DNA of 45,365 bases from Pseudomonadota bacterium. Its GTDB lineage: Bacteria; Pseudomonadota; Alphaproteobacteria; Sphingomonadales; Sphingomonadaceae. The stretch covers positions 1-45,365 of the forward strand of contig JAFAEG010000080.1 in assembly GCA_023424095.1 (NCBI GenBank), read 5' to 3'. The notes under the pieces were generated by a model that worked only from the letters and a program-made list of their open reading frames with translations, had not been told where the DNA came from and searched no databases. The position numbers and the translations under genes were made by a program. Shown one piece after another: positions 15,081 to 23,084 of this stretch (position 1 is the first letter of the stretch; the number at the start of each line of letters is the position of its first letter).

Positions 15081-15884
15081 TTATGTCCGCTCGCCGCCGT
15101 CCAGGTTCAAAGCGAGGCAGAGGCTGGCATCGTCGCCGCTGCCGTGATGCGAGATTGCGGCCAGCCACTCCGGCAGTTCGGCCGCGAAGGCCGCCCAATC
15201 GTCGCGCGCGTGGCGCGCGAGCTGGCGCGCCGCATCCTGGAACGCCGCCTCGTCGCGGAAGGATTTTGACACGCCGTCGGTCGCGATCAGAACCGCCATC
15301 GGCCAATCGCCTGTCCGCCAGAAGGAGGCGGTCTTCACCCGCGTCTCGGCATTGTCCATGCAAAGCGAATAGGTCTGCTCGCCGACCAGATCGGCGTCCG
15401 CCTGCATCGGCCGAACCACCCGGCCATCGGCGTAAATCAGCAGCATGTCGCCGTCGCCGATCTGCAACAGGGTCATCTCCGCGTCGTTCGCCGCGACGGC
15501 GAGCAGGGTGGCGCCGTAGGGCGCGAGCGTTGCGCCGGGGCGGGCGCCATCTCGCTCGAGCGGATCGGCGGCCATGTCGGCGAGCACGGCGTCGCGCCAG
15601 CCGGCGACGGCCGCGGCCGGCAGCGCGTCGAGGCCCGGATCGTCATCGTCCATGTGCCAGGCGAGGATGTCGAGCGCCTGCTCGACCGCGAAGCGCGCGC
15701 CGCGATCAGAGCGGAAATGGACCGCGGCGCCGTGGCCGTCCGAGACCGCAGCAACGATTCGGCCCCCCGTGCCATCCTCGGGGATCCAGCCGATCGAATC
15801 CTGATTGATCCGCCCTTCGCGGGCGTGGAAATCGCCGAGGATGCTCGCGCCGGCGACGCGCCAGGCAGGACTGGTGCCGCTCAT
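15081..15884 (-). CDS. PP2C-family serine/threonine protein phosphatase
   Basis: The 267-residue cytoplasmic protein shows the metal-dependent PP2C (PPM) motif order: NQDS at residues 27-30, VSDGHG at 47-52, the IGDGDMLL strand where typical members have GDSR, ATDGVSKSF, and GSGDDASL near the end. The aspartates at each site would coordinate two Mn2+/Mg2+ ions. It should reverse phosphorylation by the kinase encoded just upstream. The ATG overlaps the kinase stop (ATGA), so kinase and phosphatase are probably translated in a coupled ratio. Kinase, PP2C and vWA genes in one operon are the TerY-P triad arrangement. Confidence 0.92.
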   Translation of the reverse strand: MSGTSPAWRVAGASILGDFHAREGRINQDSIGWIPEDGTGGRIVAAVSDGHGAAVHFRSDRGARFAVEQALDILAWHMDDDDPGLDALPAAAVAGWRDAVLADMAADPLERDGARPGATLAPYGATLLAVAANDAEMTLLQIGDGDMLLIYADGRVVRPMQADADLVGEQTYSLCMDNAETRVKTASFWRTGDWPMAVLIATDGVSKSFRDEAAFQDAARQLARHARDDWAAFAAELPEWLAAISHHGSGDDASLCLALNLDGGERT

Positions 15885-17245
15885 TGCGATTGCTCCGCGC
15901 CGGTGACGAGACCGCTTGTTTCCCCGAAATCGAAGCGCGTGCCCGGCAGTACGCGGACGGCGCGGCCCGGTTCGACCTTGTGGGCGCTGCCATCGGGCAG
16001 GCGCGCCGACCAGGTGCGGCCGGAAAAATTGCGGATGCCGAGCAGTTCGGGGCGGTCCGGATGCTGCTCCAGCACCGCGCCCTCGCCCTGCCCGCCGCCG
16101 AACACCGACTGGTCGAGCGACCGACCGGGGGTGAGCGTCCAGGCGCGGCGGCCCACGAACAGGATCGGCGGCTGCGGCAAGGGCGTCGAGCAGACGGTGC
16201 AATTCGGTTCGAACGTCACCCGTTCGCGCCGCGCCTCGACGACATGCTCGAAGCCGCAATTGGTGCAGGCGACATGGGCGTCCATCGCCGCGCGCAGGGC
16301 CGACCGCCATTCGGTTTCCAGCACCCGCGCGCGCGGATCGGCGAGGCCGGTGGTGAAAGCGCGGGTGAACAGGCGGCGCAGCGGCTCGCCGAGGCTGCGC
16401 CAGCGCGCCACGATCGCGTCGTGCAGGCCGGGCACCGGGCCGTTCGCATTGTTGGCGGGATCGAAGAGGAAGAGCGGGTCGGTGCCGTAAAGGCGCTTCT
16501 CCGCTTCGGCATCGAGCACGCGGGTTTCGGCCTCGCGGCGGCCGTCGAGCGGATGCCAGCCGGTGATTACGTAGAAGAATAAGACCGCCATCGAGAACAG
16601 ATCTGTGCGGCTGGACGGCAGAGCGTCACGGCGCACCACTTCGGGGGCCATGAACTTGCGGGTGCCGTAGATGCTCGCTTCGGCGCCATCCACGTCGACA
16701 TTGTCATTGTCGCAGATCAGCACTTCGCCCGTTGCCGGGTCGAGGAAGACGTTGCCGAAATTCACGTCCTGGTAGCAGAAGCCGTTGGCGTGCAGCTCGT
16801 GGAAGCAGGTGGCGATGTTGAGGCACACGGCGGCGCGCTGGGCGAGCGGCAATTCCACCCGGCGCGGCGGCGCGGAAATCAGTGCGCGGCTGCCGGCATA
16901 GCGCGCGGGCCGCAGCGGCATGACGTAGCCGAAACTGGCGCTGCCCGGCACTTCGACGAAATCCAGTGGCCACAGAAAGCTCTGCGTCGGCGCGCCTCGA
17001 GCGATCGCTCGGGTCAGGCGCTGGCGCAGGGTGACGTCGGCTTTGACGCAGGCCGGGTGATACCATTTGAGCGCGAGCGGCACGCCGTCGATGACGACCT
17101 TGTGGACCTCGCCCTGGCCGCCTGCGCCGATGAATTCGGCGATCACGCCGCTTCGTTCCCCGGCGGTGACGAAATGCTGACCGGGTTGCAGCGCGCATGC
17201 CGGGCCACTCGCCCGCGCCGCCGCCCCCCGCACACCAGCCAACAT
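15881..17245 (-). CDS. Divergent protein kinase with zinc ribbon and C-terminal FHA-like domain (TerY-P triad type)
   Basis: The 454-residue protein is kinase-zinc ribbon-FHA-like. The glycine loop IGAGGQGEV spans 39-47 and the ATP-binding lysine is K60 (LALKWY). The catalytic loop is YQDVNFGN (D160, N165) in place of HRD, the metal loop is DND (179-181) in place of DFG, and APE is at 200-202. A zinc ribbon uses C327, C330, C349 and C352. Residues 363-445 form the FHA-like domain shared with two operon partners. Kinase plus zinc ribbon, next to PP2C and vWA genes, fits the TerY-P triad. I chose the ATG at 17245, preceded by GGAGGG, over an ATG 57 bases upstream. It heads the seven-gene operon. 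Confidence 0.88.
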   Translation of the reverse strand: MLAGVRGAAARASGPACALQPGQHFVTAGERSGVIAEFIGAGGQGEVHKVVIDGVPLALKWYHPACVKADVTLRQRLTRAIARGAPTQSFLWPLDFVEVPGSASFGYVMPLRPARYAGSRALISAPPRRVELPLAQRAAVCLNIATCFHELHANGFCYQDVNFGNVFLDPATGEVLICDNDNVDVDGAEASIYGTRKFMAPEVVRRDALPSSRTDLFSMAVLFFYVITGWHPLDGRREAETRVLDAEAEKRLYGTDPLFLFDPANNANGPVPGLHDAIVARWRSLGEPLRRLFTRAFTTGLADPRARVLETEWRSALRAAMDAHVACTNCGFEHVVEARRERVTFEPNCTVCSTPLPQPPILFVGRRAWTLTPGRSLDQSVFGGGQGEGAVLEQHPDRPELLGIRNFSGRTWSARLPDGSAHKVEPGRAVRVLPGTRFDFGETSGLVTGAEQSQ

Positions 17246-17341
17246 CAGATGCCCTCCATTATCCTTTGATGGCGTCGCCACGCCGGAAAAAGGGTCACGC
17301 ATGCGGGATTTTCGCCACGCTCACCCGCGCGGCGGCCATGC

Positions 17342-17370
17342 TTGCACCCCAATTCGCCCGAGTCCATAAC
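17342..17370 (+). promoter_or_regulatory. Candidate sigma-70-type promoter of the ECF sigma/kinase operon
   Basis: TTGCAC (17342-17347) and CATAAC (17365-17370) are spaced by exactly 17 bases and lie 31 bases before the sigma factor ATG. This is the best promoter-like pair in the divergent intergenic region. It looks like a housekeeping promoter, not an ECF self-promoter. Confidence 0.5.
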
Positions 17371-17400
17371 TCAGGGCGGTCCGCCGTCCGGGGAGGGATT

Positions 17401-17916
17401 ATGGCGCAAGCCGACAGATGGCCCGAACGCATGTTCGAGCGCTATTATGACGATTATCGCGCCGTCGCCCGCGCGGTCCTGTCCCGCGATTCCGCCCGTG
17501 AGCGCATCCAGCCGACCGAATTGGCGCACGAGGCCGCGATCCGGCTGTTCAAGCTGGAGCGGATGGATGTCTCCCAGCGCACCCACTTCCTGTCGCTGTC
17601 GGCGCGGGTGATGCGGCAGGTGCTGATCGACGAGGTTCGCCGCCACCGCGCGCAGAAACGGCAGGCGCCGGTGCTGACCGAATGGCCGTCGGGCGAAGCC
17701 GAGGAAGCGGGCAATTTCGACCTGGAGAATTTCGATCAGGTGCTGACCCGGCTGCAGGAAGCCGATCCCGAGCGCGCCTGGGTAGTGGAGCAGAGATTCT
17801 ATGCGGGTCTGACGCTGGAGGAGATTGCGGAGGTCTCCGGCCGGTCGCTGAGCACGGTGAAGCGCCAGTGGCGCGTCGCCCGCGCCTGGCTCCTGGAAGA
17901 ACTCTCGCATGAATAG
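17401..17916 (+). CDS. ECF-type RNA polymerase sigma factor (TIGR02999 / Sigma70_ECF-like)
   Basis: The 171-residue protein has the region 2 part (PTELAHEAAIRLFKLE, FLSLSARVMRQVLIDEVRRHRAQKR) and the region 4 helix-turn-helix (LTLEEIAEVSGRSLSTVKRQWRVARAWL). The pattern RARVMRQVLIDxxRRxRAxKR is typical of the TIGR02999/PF07638 group, which is commonly encoded next to membrane Ser/Thr kinases with repeat-rich C-termini, as here. It would redirect RNA polymerase to a small regulon. No anti-sigma factor gene is adjacent. The ATG at 17401 follows GGGGAGGG; the longer open frame upstream crosses the promoter. The kinase gene starts 5 bases after its stop. Confidence 0.92.
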   Translation: MAQADRWPERMFERYYDDYRAVARAVLSRDSARERIQPTELAHEAAIRLFKLERMDVSQRTHFLSLSARVMRQVLIDEVRRHRAQKRQAPVLTEWPSGEAEEAGNFDLENFDQVLTRLQEADPERAWVVEQRFYAGLTLEEIAEVSGRSLSTVKRQWRVARAWLLEELSHE

Positions 17917-17921
17917 GACCC

Positions 17922-20369
17922 GTGCCCGAAACTGACGGCGCTACGGAGCGCCGCAAGCGGATCATGGACGCGTTCGACGCGGCGCTCGATCAGCCATCCG
18001 AGACGCGCACCGCCTGGCTGGAAAGCGCCTTTGCCGGCGAGCCCGATATGATCAACGCCGTGAAGGCGATGCTCCGCGCCGACGAGGCGCCAACCCTGTT
18101 GCCGGCGTCGATCGACCCCACCGCAACCCTCGTGCCGCCGGAGCGGGTCGGGGTCTATCGCATGGTCGAGCTGATCGGCGGCGGCGGCATGGGCGAGGTC
18201 TGGCTCGCCGAGCGCGACGACGGCCTGTTCGACCATCGGGTCGCGATCAAATTGATGCGGCCGTCGCTCTACAGCCCGGAGCTGGAGGATTTCTTCGATC
18301 GCGAGCGGCGGCTGCTGGCGCGGATGCGGCACCCGAACATCGCGCGGTTGTTCGACGGCGGCGTCAGCGTCGAGGGCGTGCCCTGGTTCGCGATGGACCT
18401 GGTCGAGGGGCCGCCGCTGGACGAATGGGCGCAGGCCGCGGATGCTAAAGGTTCGGCCAAGCAGGAGCTGGAACGGAAAGTGCGGATCGCCTGCGCGATC
18501 TGCGACGCGGTTCACCACGCCCATCGTAATCTGATCGTGCACGCCGATCTCAAGCCGCAGAACATCCTGATCGACCCGGCCAGCGAGCCCAAGCTGGTCG
18601 ATTTCGGCATCGCCGATCTGGTCGCGGCGGCGGACGATCCGGCGCTTGCGCGGCGCTATCCCAACACTCCGACCTATGCCAGCCCGGAGCGGCTGGAGGG
18701 TGGGCAGCCGAGCATCGCCGACGATATATTCGCCTTGGGCACGGTATTGCACGGGCTTTTGTCGGGCCGCTGGATCGAGAAAGGCGAGCGCGCGCTGCCG
18801 CTGCCGAGCGAAGCGGCGGCCGACCCGGCGCTCCAGCGGCTGCTGAGCGGAGATCTCGACGCGATCGTCGCCCGCGCCCGTGCCGCCGATCCGGCCGACC
18901 GCTATCCTTCCGCCAACGCGATGGCGGACGATCTGAAGGCCTGGGCGGAGCGGCGGCCGGTGGCGGCGCGGCAGGGCGGCTGGGGCTATCATGCCGATCG
19001 TTTCGTGCGCCGGCACAAATGGTTCGCGGCGAGCGTGGCGGCGGCGCTGGTCGCTTTGGTCGCCACCACCATTGTGATTTCGGTGCTCTACTGGCGGGCC
19101 GAGCGGGCGCTGGCGGAGTCGGAGCAAAGGTTCGAGGAAGTGCGCGGCATGGCGCGCTACATGGTCGTCGACCTCTATGATGAGCTCGAGCCGCTGGCCG
19201 GGGCCGGCGACATGCGGGCACGGGTCGCCGATGTCGCGAGTTCCTATCTCGAACGGCTGGCGGGCGTGGCCGGCGGCGACATCGGCGTGCAGAAGGAACT
19301 GGCCGTCGGTTACGGCCGGGTCGGGCGCGCCTACGGCCTGACCGCGACCAACGGCACGAGCGGCTTCGAACAGGGCGAACGGGCGCTGCAGCGGGCCGAG
19401 GAGACGCTTGTGCCACTGGTTGAGGCGCACCCGGATCGCCACGACCTGAAGATCGAGCTGGCGCGCATCCTGACCTGGCGCTCGTCAGTAGCCGCTTTCG
19501 CGCACAGCGACGTGGCGGCGGCGCACGGCCTGCTCGACCGGGCGCTCGCACTGAACGAGGCGGCGCAGACGGCCAGTCCCGACGATGCCGATGCCGCTTA
19601 TGGCCACTGGCAGTCGGTGCTCGGCCGGCTGGACGTGCTGATCCTCGAGAATAAGGGCGGCGATGCGGCGGCTCTTGCCGAGGAGCAGATGCGGCGGGCG
19701 GCGAGCCTGGCCGTGCCGGAGCGCTATGCCGCGCTTCGTCCGCTGATGGAGGCGGGGGTCGAGAATGCCTGGGGCGACGGCCTCTATTATCTCGGCCGGC
19801 CGCGCGACAGCCTGCCGCATTATCAACAAGCCTATCGCATCCTCGAAGCCGCTCGGGAGCGGCGCCAGGCGGACGTCAGGGTGCGGACCCGGATGATCCT
19901 CTATGCCTATGCGGTGTCGACCGTGTTCCAGGATCTGGGCGAAAGCGGCCCGGCGCTGGATTGGGCGCGGCGCGCGGTGGAGGATGCCCGCATCCTCGCT
20001 CAGTTCGAGACCAGCCCATCGGTCGACCAGGCGATGGGGATGGCGAGCCTGCAATATGCGACCATGCTGGTCGCGACCGGGCAGCCGGAGCAGGCCGTCG
20101 CCGAGGCGCGCAGCGCGGTCGAGCGGCGACGGCGCACCGCGGCAGCCGATCCGAACAGCGACGACGCCCGCTCCGGCTATCTGTTTGCGCTGAAGCCCTA
20201 CATGCAGGTGCTGGAACTGGCCCGGCGCCGCGATGAGGCCTGCGCCGTGGCGCGCGAGGCGCATGGCGGCTGGACCGAACTCTATCGTGGCCGCGACATG
20301 CCGGCCGGCCAGGCGCGCGACGCACGGCTGATGGCGGAGGCGGCGGCGCGCTGCGGCGGTGCCGCCTGA
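17922..20369 (+). CDS. Membrane Ser/Thr protein kinase with helical-repeat C-terminal sensor
   Basis: The 815-residue protein has a short helical N-terminus and a Hanks-type kinase domain (about 78-345): glycine loop IGGGGMGEV from residue 85, K110 (VAIK), catalytic loop HADLKPQN from H207, DFGIAD, and an APE-like SPE. One membrane span lies near 367-389 (SVAAALVALVATTIVISVL). About 425 extracytoplasmic residues follow, with TPR-like helices (YGRVGRAYG, RALALNEAAQ, SLPHYQQAYRIL). The catalytic HRD is HAD, so this is a non-RD kinase that would not need activation-loop phosphorylation in the usual way. The start is GTG, 5 bases after the sigma gene, and the two are surely co-transcribed. Sigma/kinase pairs of this type are common; targets are unknown. 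Confidence 0.92.
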   Translation: MPETDGATERRKRIMDAFDAALDQPSETRTAWLESAFAGEPDMINAVKAMLRADEAPTLLPASIDPTATLVPPERVGVYRMVELIGGGGMGEVWLAERDDGLFDHRVAIKLMRPSLYSPELEDFFDRERRLLARMRHPNIARLFDGGVSVEGVPWFAMDLVEGPPLDEWAQAADAKGSAKQELERKVRIACAICDAVHHAHRNLIVHADLKPQNILIDPASEPKLVDFGIADLVAAADDPALARRYPNTPTYASPERLEGGQPSIADDIFALGTVLHGLLSGRWIEKGERALPLPSEAAADPALQRLLSGDLDAIVARARAADPADRYPSANAMADDLKAWAERRPVAARQGGWGYHADRFVRRHKWFAASVAAALVALVATTIVISVLYWRAERALAESEQRFEEVRGMARYMVVDLYDELEPLAGAGDMRARVADVASSYLERLAGVAGGDIGVQKELAVGYGRVGRAYGLTATNGTSGFEQGERALQRAEETLVPLVEAHPDRHDLKIELARILTWRSSVAAFAHSDVAAAHGLLDRALALNEAAQTASPDDADAAYGHWQSVLGRLDVLILENKGGDAAALAEEQMRRAASLAVPERYAALRPLMEAGVENAWGDGLYYLGRPRDSLPHYQQAYRILEAARERRQADVRVRTRMILYAYAVSTVFQDLGESGPALDWARRAVEDARILAQFETSPSVDQAMGMASLQYATMLVATGQPEQAVAEARSAVERRRRTAAADPNSDDARSGYLFALKPYMQVLELARRRDEACAVAREAHGGWTELYRGRDMPAGQARDARLMAEAAARCGGAA

Positions 20370-20376
20370 GCCAGTC

Positions 20377-20832
20377 CTAGTCGTCGGCGGTTTCGCCAGC
20401 CTCCTCGGCGTGCATGGTTTCCGCCGTGGCGGCGGGGGCTTCGGCTTCGGTCGCGATCACGGCGTCATCCTCGACGGCGATGCCCTGCAGGGTGTGAACC
20501 GCCTCGTGCGGGATGATTTCGGCCTCGACCGGGGTGCCGAAGACCGCCCCGCCCGTCGCGGCCTGCGCGTCGAGCGTGGCAGAAGCAGGCGTGTCCTCAT
20601 CGGCGGGGTTGGCGAGGTGCGAGGCTTCCTCTGCCGCTTCGCCGAAGCTGGCGTTAAGCTGTCCGGACAGATCTTCGAGCAGGCGTCCCACGTCGGCGAT
20701 CTTGCCGGCATCGCCGAGCGCCTCGATGCTCTGGCGCAGGTCGGCCATGGAGCCGGTGGCGAGTTCGCCGACCAGGCCGCCAATATTATGCTCGTTCAAG
20801 ACGTTCTGGAGCACCTTGCCGATTCCGAACAT
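20377..20832 (-). CDS. Hypothetical acidic protein (151 aa)
   Basis: The 151-residue protein has a helical N-terminal half (MFGIGKVLQNVLNEHNIGG, then a SIEALGDAGKIADVGRLLED segment) and a disordered, Ala/Glu/Thr-rich acidic C-terminal half. No signal peptide or membrane span is visible. The ATG is preceded by AAAGGAT. It is the third of three co-oriented genes encoding acidic proteins between the sigma/kinase operon and the SHOCT operon. I do not recognise a family; its orientation and composition link it to its neighbours. Confidence 0.65.
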   Translation of the reverse strand: MFGIGKVLQNVLNEHNIGGLVGELATGSMADLRQSIEALGDAGKIADVGRLLEDLSGQLNASFGEAAEEASHLANPADEDTPASATLDAQAATGGAVFGTPVEAEIIPHEAVHTLQGIAVEDDAVIATEAEAPAATAETMHAEEAGETADD

Positions 20833-20903
20833 GTCACGATCCTTTCATTGGCCGGCCAGGTGGCCGGTTCATCTGCTAAGGCGCGATTGCGCCGCGAGCC
20901 GGG

Positions 20904-21194
20904 TCAATCTTCGTCGTCGCCGTCCGCGTCCGGCTCGGCCGGGCCGGGATTTTCAGTCTCGGCCGCAAGCACTTCATCCTCGCTGACCCCAACCGCTTCC
21001 TCGCGTACCGGCGCATCCGGATCGCCGAGCGCGACCTGAGCGACGGCGGCGAGCGCGGCCCCGGCGGTGACGGCCTCGACCAGGTCCAGGCCGTCTTCCG
21101 TTCGCCGCCCCTGCAAGGGCGAGTCGACGAAGGAAGCGGGCATGCGATCGGTCGCGCGACTCCAGTCGGTGCGCCGCCCCATGCGCCGGGTCAT
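20904..21194 (-). CDS. Hypothetical acidic-tailed protein (96 aa)
   Basis: The 96-residue protein begins with a basic, Arg-rich stretch (MTRRMGRRTDWSRATDRM), has a short Ala-rich helix (VEAVTAGAALAAVAQVAL) and ends in a strongly acidic tail (DADGDDED). The ATG overlaps the stop of the upstream gene (ATGA), indicating translational coupling. No family is recognised. Confidence 0.6.
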   Translation of the reverse strand: MTRRMGRRTDWSRATDRMPASFVDSPLQGRRTEDGLDLVEAVTAGAALAAVAQVALGDPDAPVREEAVGVSEDEVLAAETENPGPAEPDADGDDED

Positions 21195-22051
21195 TCCGAC
21201 GGCTCCGACACATTCTGCTCGTTATGTTGCGCCTCCGGCTCGCGGCCATGCGCCTCGCGCACCTCCTCAATCCGGTCGTGCAACACCTGCACAGCATAAA
21301 TCTCATCCAGGCCAGGCCAGATCGTGCCGTCGCGATAGGCGTCGGTGGTGACGTCGATCAGGTCGTGCATCATCGGTACATCCGCCACGTGCGCTTCGAT
21401 CACCGCAGCGTCGGCCTCGCGCAGTCGGTCGCAGGCCTCGAGCTGGCGAGCGAGCAGGTCAGCGTCGGCATTGGGCAGCTCCCCACGCGTCTCGGCCATA
21501 GCCCGTGCCGCATCGCCCAGCGCGTTGCGGCCATCGCCGACCAGGCCGACCGACGCTTCGGCTATATCGAGACCCTGGTGAAGCAGTTCAGTGTGCCGCG
21601 CGGCCTCCTCCGCGCTGATCGGGAGCGACCCGCGTTCGGTCTGCATCAGATCGAGCTCCGCCTCCGCGGCGACGATTTCGGCCTGTTTGCGCTCGATCGT
21701 CGCGAGCTCTTCACCGGTCTCGTCGTCCGGGCCCTCCCGCAAGGCGGCAAGCCCCGCTTGAGCGATGTTCTCCAGCTCGGCTTCGGTGATCAGTCCGGCC
21801 TGATGATCCTTCACCGCCGCGCTGAGGACGGCGAGAAATGCGTCCGTCTGCATGCCGGCCTGGTCGATCGAGATCGCCGCGGCATCGATTCGCTGCAGCA
21901 GCTCCGCCCGCTCGCCCCGGTCCTGGTTGGGGTCGGAAAGCTGGGTCAGCACCGTGGTGAAACCTTGCAGCCAGACGGTCTCCGTAATGAAATCGAGTTC
22001 GGCATTGGCTGGCGCCTTGCCATGCAAGGTCGGGTTTTCGGTGATTGGCAT
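21191..22051 (-). CDS. Hypothetical helical/coiled-coil acidic protein (286 aa)
   Basis: The 286-residue protein is predicted to be nearly all helical and acidic, with heptad-like stretches (ELATIERKQAEIVAAEAEL, LLARQLEACDRLREADAAV). It has no signal peptide, membrane span or recognisable catalytic motif. The start MPITENPTL at 22051 follows GAGGGCGACG; the 20 codons upstream in frame lack a ribosome binding site. It heads a three-gene minus-strand operon divergent from the zinc-ribbon/SHOCT operon, which suggests shared control from the 189-base intergenic region. Function unknown. Confidence 0.65.
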   Translation of the reverse strand: MPITENPTLHGKAPANAELDFITETVWLQGFTTVLTQLSDPNQDRGERAELLQRIDAAAISIDQAGMQTDAFLAVLSAAVKDHQAGLITEAELENIAQAGLAALREGPDDETGEELATIERKQAEIVAAEAELDLMQTERGSLPISAEEAARHTELLHQGLDIAEASVGLVGDGRNALGDAARAMAETRGELPNADADLLARQLEACDRLREADAAVIEAHVADVPMMHDLIDVTTDAYRDGTIWPGLDEIYAVQVLHDRIEEVREAHGREPEAQHNEQNVSEPSE

Positions 22052-22240
22052 CGTCGCCCTCGTGCTGATGGTCCTGTGGAGAAGGCGCGCGGGACGCTGA
22101 AAACGGGCCAAAAGCGGGACGGGAGGAATTTTCGTTGGGACTCTGACCCGTTTGTTCGGCAGTCTCCGCCTTCGGGAATGAGATGCAGCTCATATCCGCT
22201 TCCGGGGTTTGGCGGGGCTGAGCTGGAGGAGGGCTTTTCC

Positions 22241-23083
22241 ATGGCAACCAATCCCAATCAGGGTGCGTGTCTGAAATGCGGGACCGCTTTGGTCCCGGGC
22301 GCCGGCTTTTGCGGAAGCTGCGGCACACCGGTCGGAAGCGCGGGCGCGCCGCCTATGCCGCCACCCATGCCGCCGCGCCCGCTGGCCCATGGCGGCCGCC
22401 AGGTCGCAATGCCGATGGATCAGGGGCCGGCAATGCAGGCGGCGATGGGCGGGCTGACCGCTGCGGGCGGGGAAGTCACCAATCAGGGCCCGACGCAGAT
22501 CGCCTTCCGGCTCGGAAGCTTCCTGTCCGGACGCACGAACGGCGCGATCGATGCCTTTCAGGAAGGGCCGGGGCGGACGATGCTGAACGTCTCGCTGAAG
22601 CCGGATTATAGCAGCCTCGTTCCCGCTTTGCTGGTCGCCGCGGTGATCGGCATCGTGATCCTCGTGATCGGGCAGCAGAGCGCCTACCGGGCAATGACCG
22701 AAATCGACCCGGTCACCTTCCAGCGGCCCAGCCCTGGCTTCTTCGCCTTCTTCAGTTGGTGGATGGTGCTGCTGCTGATCATCGCCGGCTTTGGTCTTTG
22801 GGCCTGGCTGCTGAGCGGACCGGTGCTTGAGAAGCGCCGTGCGGCGCTGATGCAGGCGCTGCAGATGCAGGCGGGTGGCGGCCAGCCGCTGCCGGGCATG
22901 GCGCCGCAGGCGCCGTTCCCGGGCGCCGCTCCGGCCATGCCGGCCATGCCTGTCCAGGCGCCCCCGCAGCAGGTCACGCCGGTCGAGCAACTGAAGAAGC
23001 TCGCCGAATTGCGTGACAGCGGCGCGATTTCGCCCGCCGACTTCGAAGCGGCCAAGGCCGCCATTCTCGCAAGGATGTCCTGA
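22241..23083 (+). CDS. Zinc-ribbon, two-TM, SHOCT-domain membrane protein
   Basis: The 280-residue protein begins with a zinc ribbon (C10, C13, C24, C27 in CLKCGT and CGSCGT). A Pro-rich linker follows, then a beta-type segment (GGEVTNQGPTQIAFRLGSF), two membrane spans near residues 125-145 and 167-193, and a C-terminal SHOCT-like helix pair (VEQLKKLAELRDSGAISPAD). SHOCT domains are short oligomerisation modules often found at the C-terminus of membrane or lipid-associated proteins. The ATG is preceded by a strong GGAGGAGGG. The next gene starts one base after its stop and encodes a protein of the same overall plan. Confidence 0.8.
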   Translation: MATNPNQGACLKCGTALVPGAGFCGSCGTPVGSAGAPPMPPPMPPRPLAHGGRQVAMPMDQGPAMQAAMGGLTAAGGEVTNQGPTQIAFRLGSFLSGRTNGAIDAFQEGPGRTMLNVSLKPDYSSLVPALLVAAVIGIVILVIGQQSAYRAMTEIDPVTFQRPSPGFFAFFSWWMVLLLIIAGFGLWAWLLSGPVLEKRRAALMQALQMQAGGGQPLPGMAPQAPFPGAAPAMPAMPVQAPPQQVTPVEQLKKLAELRDSGAISPADFEAAKAAILARMS

Positions 23084-23084
23084 C

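Noticed and set aside
17255..17262. GATAAT as the -10 element of the kinase operon
   Set aside because: It abuts the GGAGGG ribosome binding site, which would put the transcript start inside it, and no -35 is present at 16-18 bases.
22125..22152. General stress (EcfG-type) promoter, GGAAT...CGTT, before the SHOCT operon
   Set aside because: The spacer is 19 bases, longer than the usual 16-17, and the -35 ends in T and not C.
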